Shown here: positions 63,013 to 64,000 of the stretch, piece by piece | Numbering within the stretch: the first letter of the stretch is position 1 | Layout of the letters: the number at the start of each line of letters is the position of its first letter | Source: Sarcocystis neurona | Taxonomy: Eukaryota > Apicomplexa > Conoidasida > Eucoccidiorida > Sarcocystidae | DNA: 64,000 bases | Assembly: GCA_000727475.1 (NCBI GenBank) | Contig: KL647288.1 | Coordinates: forward strand, 2,723,604-2,787,603 | Reading direction: 5' to 3' | The notes under the pieces: generated by a model | Databases searched by the model: none | What the model saw: only the letters and a program-made list of their open reading frames with translations | Told to the model about the DNA's origin: nothing | Program-made: the position numbers and the translations under genes

Positions 63013-64000
63013 CTGCAGGTCCCGTGTGCATCGCGTCGCCACACACAGTCCGTACACATATTAGATGTGTATCTCTATGTAGAGTAGTATATATTTGCAT
63101 GCATGCCGTTACATTTATATGTACATAAAGATGCAAAATACATGAGGAGGATAGACGTCTCTCATACATTCTCTCTCAGTCTCTCTCTCTCCATATATAC
63201 ATATACACATGTATATATGTGTGTCTATATATCCACATATACATATATATATATATATATGTCCGGAGATATACAGGCGCTGTATATCTGTACCGACACT
63301 CACACACAGACATCTGTATGCATTCATACATATATACAAATATATTCATGTATACCTCTATGTGCCCGCATATATATATATATATATATATGTGTATATA
63401 CTCATACACTGTATGTATATGTGTATGTGTATGTGCCCACACAGTATATATATATACACGTAGAAAGATAGCGAGAGAGAGGAAGGAAGACGCGCACGAA
63501 GCGACATTTTGTAGACGAAGAAAGAAAGAGAAAGAAAGGGGCAGATACAATTTTCCTCATGTGCACACAGCAATATCCACAACTATATCTACCCATACAC
63601 GTATATATATATATATATATGTACTCACGCACCAGCCAATCAATCAGTACATATGCATATGTGCATATATATATATATATTCCACAAAAAGATGTGCTGC
63701 AGCCTGCGCAAGGGCCGCAGATGGTGGCAGCAGCAACAGAGTGTGGAACTGTCATCATCTTCTGAGCAGGACGTATCGTCGCGCTACAGTTCTGCTGCAG
63801 CGTTGCTGCTTCCGTCCCCGCTGCCGCTGCTGCTCCTGCTGCTGCTGCTCCTGCTGCTGCTGCAAGTGCAGCTGCTGCAAGTGCAGCTGGTAGAGCTTCT
63901 GCTTCGATTCTTGCAACTGCTGCTGCTGCTGCGAAGCTGGCGCTCGCTCAGATGCTGCAGCTGCTGCTCCACCGCGCCTGCTGCAGCAGCGGCTGCTGCT
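63013..64000 (-). other. Upstream ESF1 sequence, TA microsatellite and CAG-rich segment
   Basis: TA/CA microsatellites fill about 63190-63460 and 63580-63690. From about 63760 to the window end the - strand is CAG-rich; one frame reads QESKQKLYQLHLQQLHLQQQ and then Arg/Gln, which could be an upstream ESF1 exon. No donor was fixed, so it is not included in the model. Confidence 0.45.

Noticed and set aside
1..64000. tRNA genes, rRNA, viral or transposase genes, telomere-like AAACCCT arrays
   Set aside because: Scanned by eye for tRNA B-box-like sequence, reverse transcriptase or transposase motifs and tandem AAACCCT; none seen. A tRNA or repeat-library search would be more sensitive.

Overview
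This is eukaryotic nuclear DNA, almost certainly from an eimeriid coccidian (Eimeria or Cyclospora type, Apicomplexa). The evidence is multi-exon genes with GT-AG introns of several kilobases, coding sequence full of CAG-phase runs read as Gln, Ala or Ser, and abundant TA/CA/GT microsatellites. Eimeria chromosomes are known to alternate repeat-rich and repeat-poor segments, and this window appears to cross such boundaries: 1-31.8 kb is repeat-rich, about 31.9-48.4 kb is comparatively repeat-poor, and 48.4-64 kb is repeat-rich again. The species cannot be fixed from the sequence. There are two assembly gaps (800 N and 350 N), both inside repeats.

Layout, left to right. (1) 1-13.8 kb, + strand: the last five exons of VPS45, a Sec1/Munc18 trafficking protein. 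Its 5' exons lie left of the window, and its introns hold minisatellites, polypurine/polypyrimidine tracts and TA repeats. (2) 13.8-17 kb: intergenic, with a roughly 100-bp tandem repeat built around a conserved hairpin. (3) 17-31.3 kb, - strand: a large Gln/Ala/Ser-rich coiled-coil protein of unknown function. The 17-23.5 kb part has exons whose splice phases match; a long Ala/Ser-rich ORF at 25-31 kb is probably its N-terminal part. (4) 31.9-32.3 kb, - strand: the 3' end of an unrecognised small-exon gene. (5) 36.8-39.9 kb, + strand: a nine-exon coiled-coil gene. (6) 40.2-44.0 kb, - strand: a complete three-exon OTU-family cysteine protease, convergent with gene 5. (7) 44-48.3 kb: weakly supported small exons. 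(8) 49.1-64 kb, - strand: seven exons of ESF1, a nucleolar pre-rRNA processing factor, running off the right edge.

The genes show no common pathway; they are separate eukaryotic housekeeping or lineage-specific genes. The assignments of VPS45, OTU and ESF1 rest on conserved motifs, and nearly all their splice junctions agree in reading phase; the ESF1 55895-55651 to 53989-53837 junction is the exception. The most unusual non-coding features are the hairpin tandem array (14,991-15,430), a roughly 20-bp GTGA-anchored minisatellite inside a VPS45 intron, a 21-bp heptad-encoding minisatellite in another VPS45 intron, and long polypyrimidine tracts just upstream of splice acceptors on whichever strand is the sense strand.
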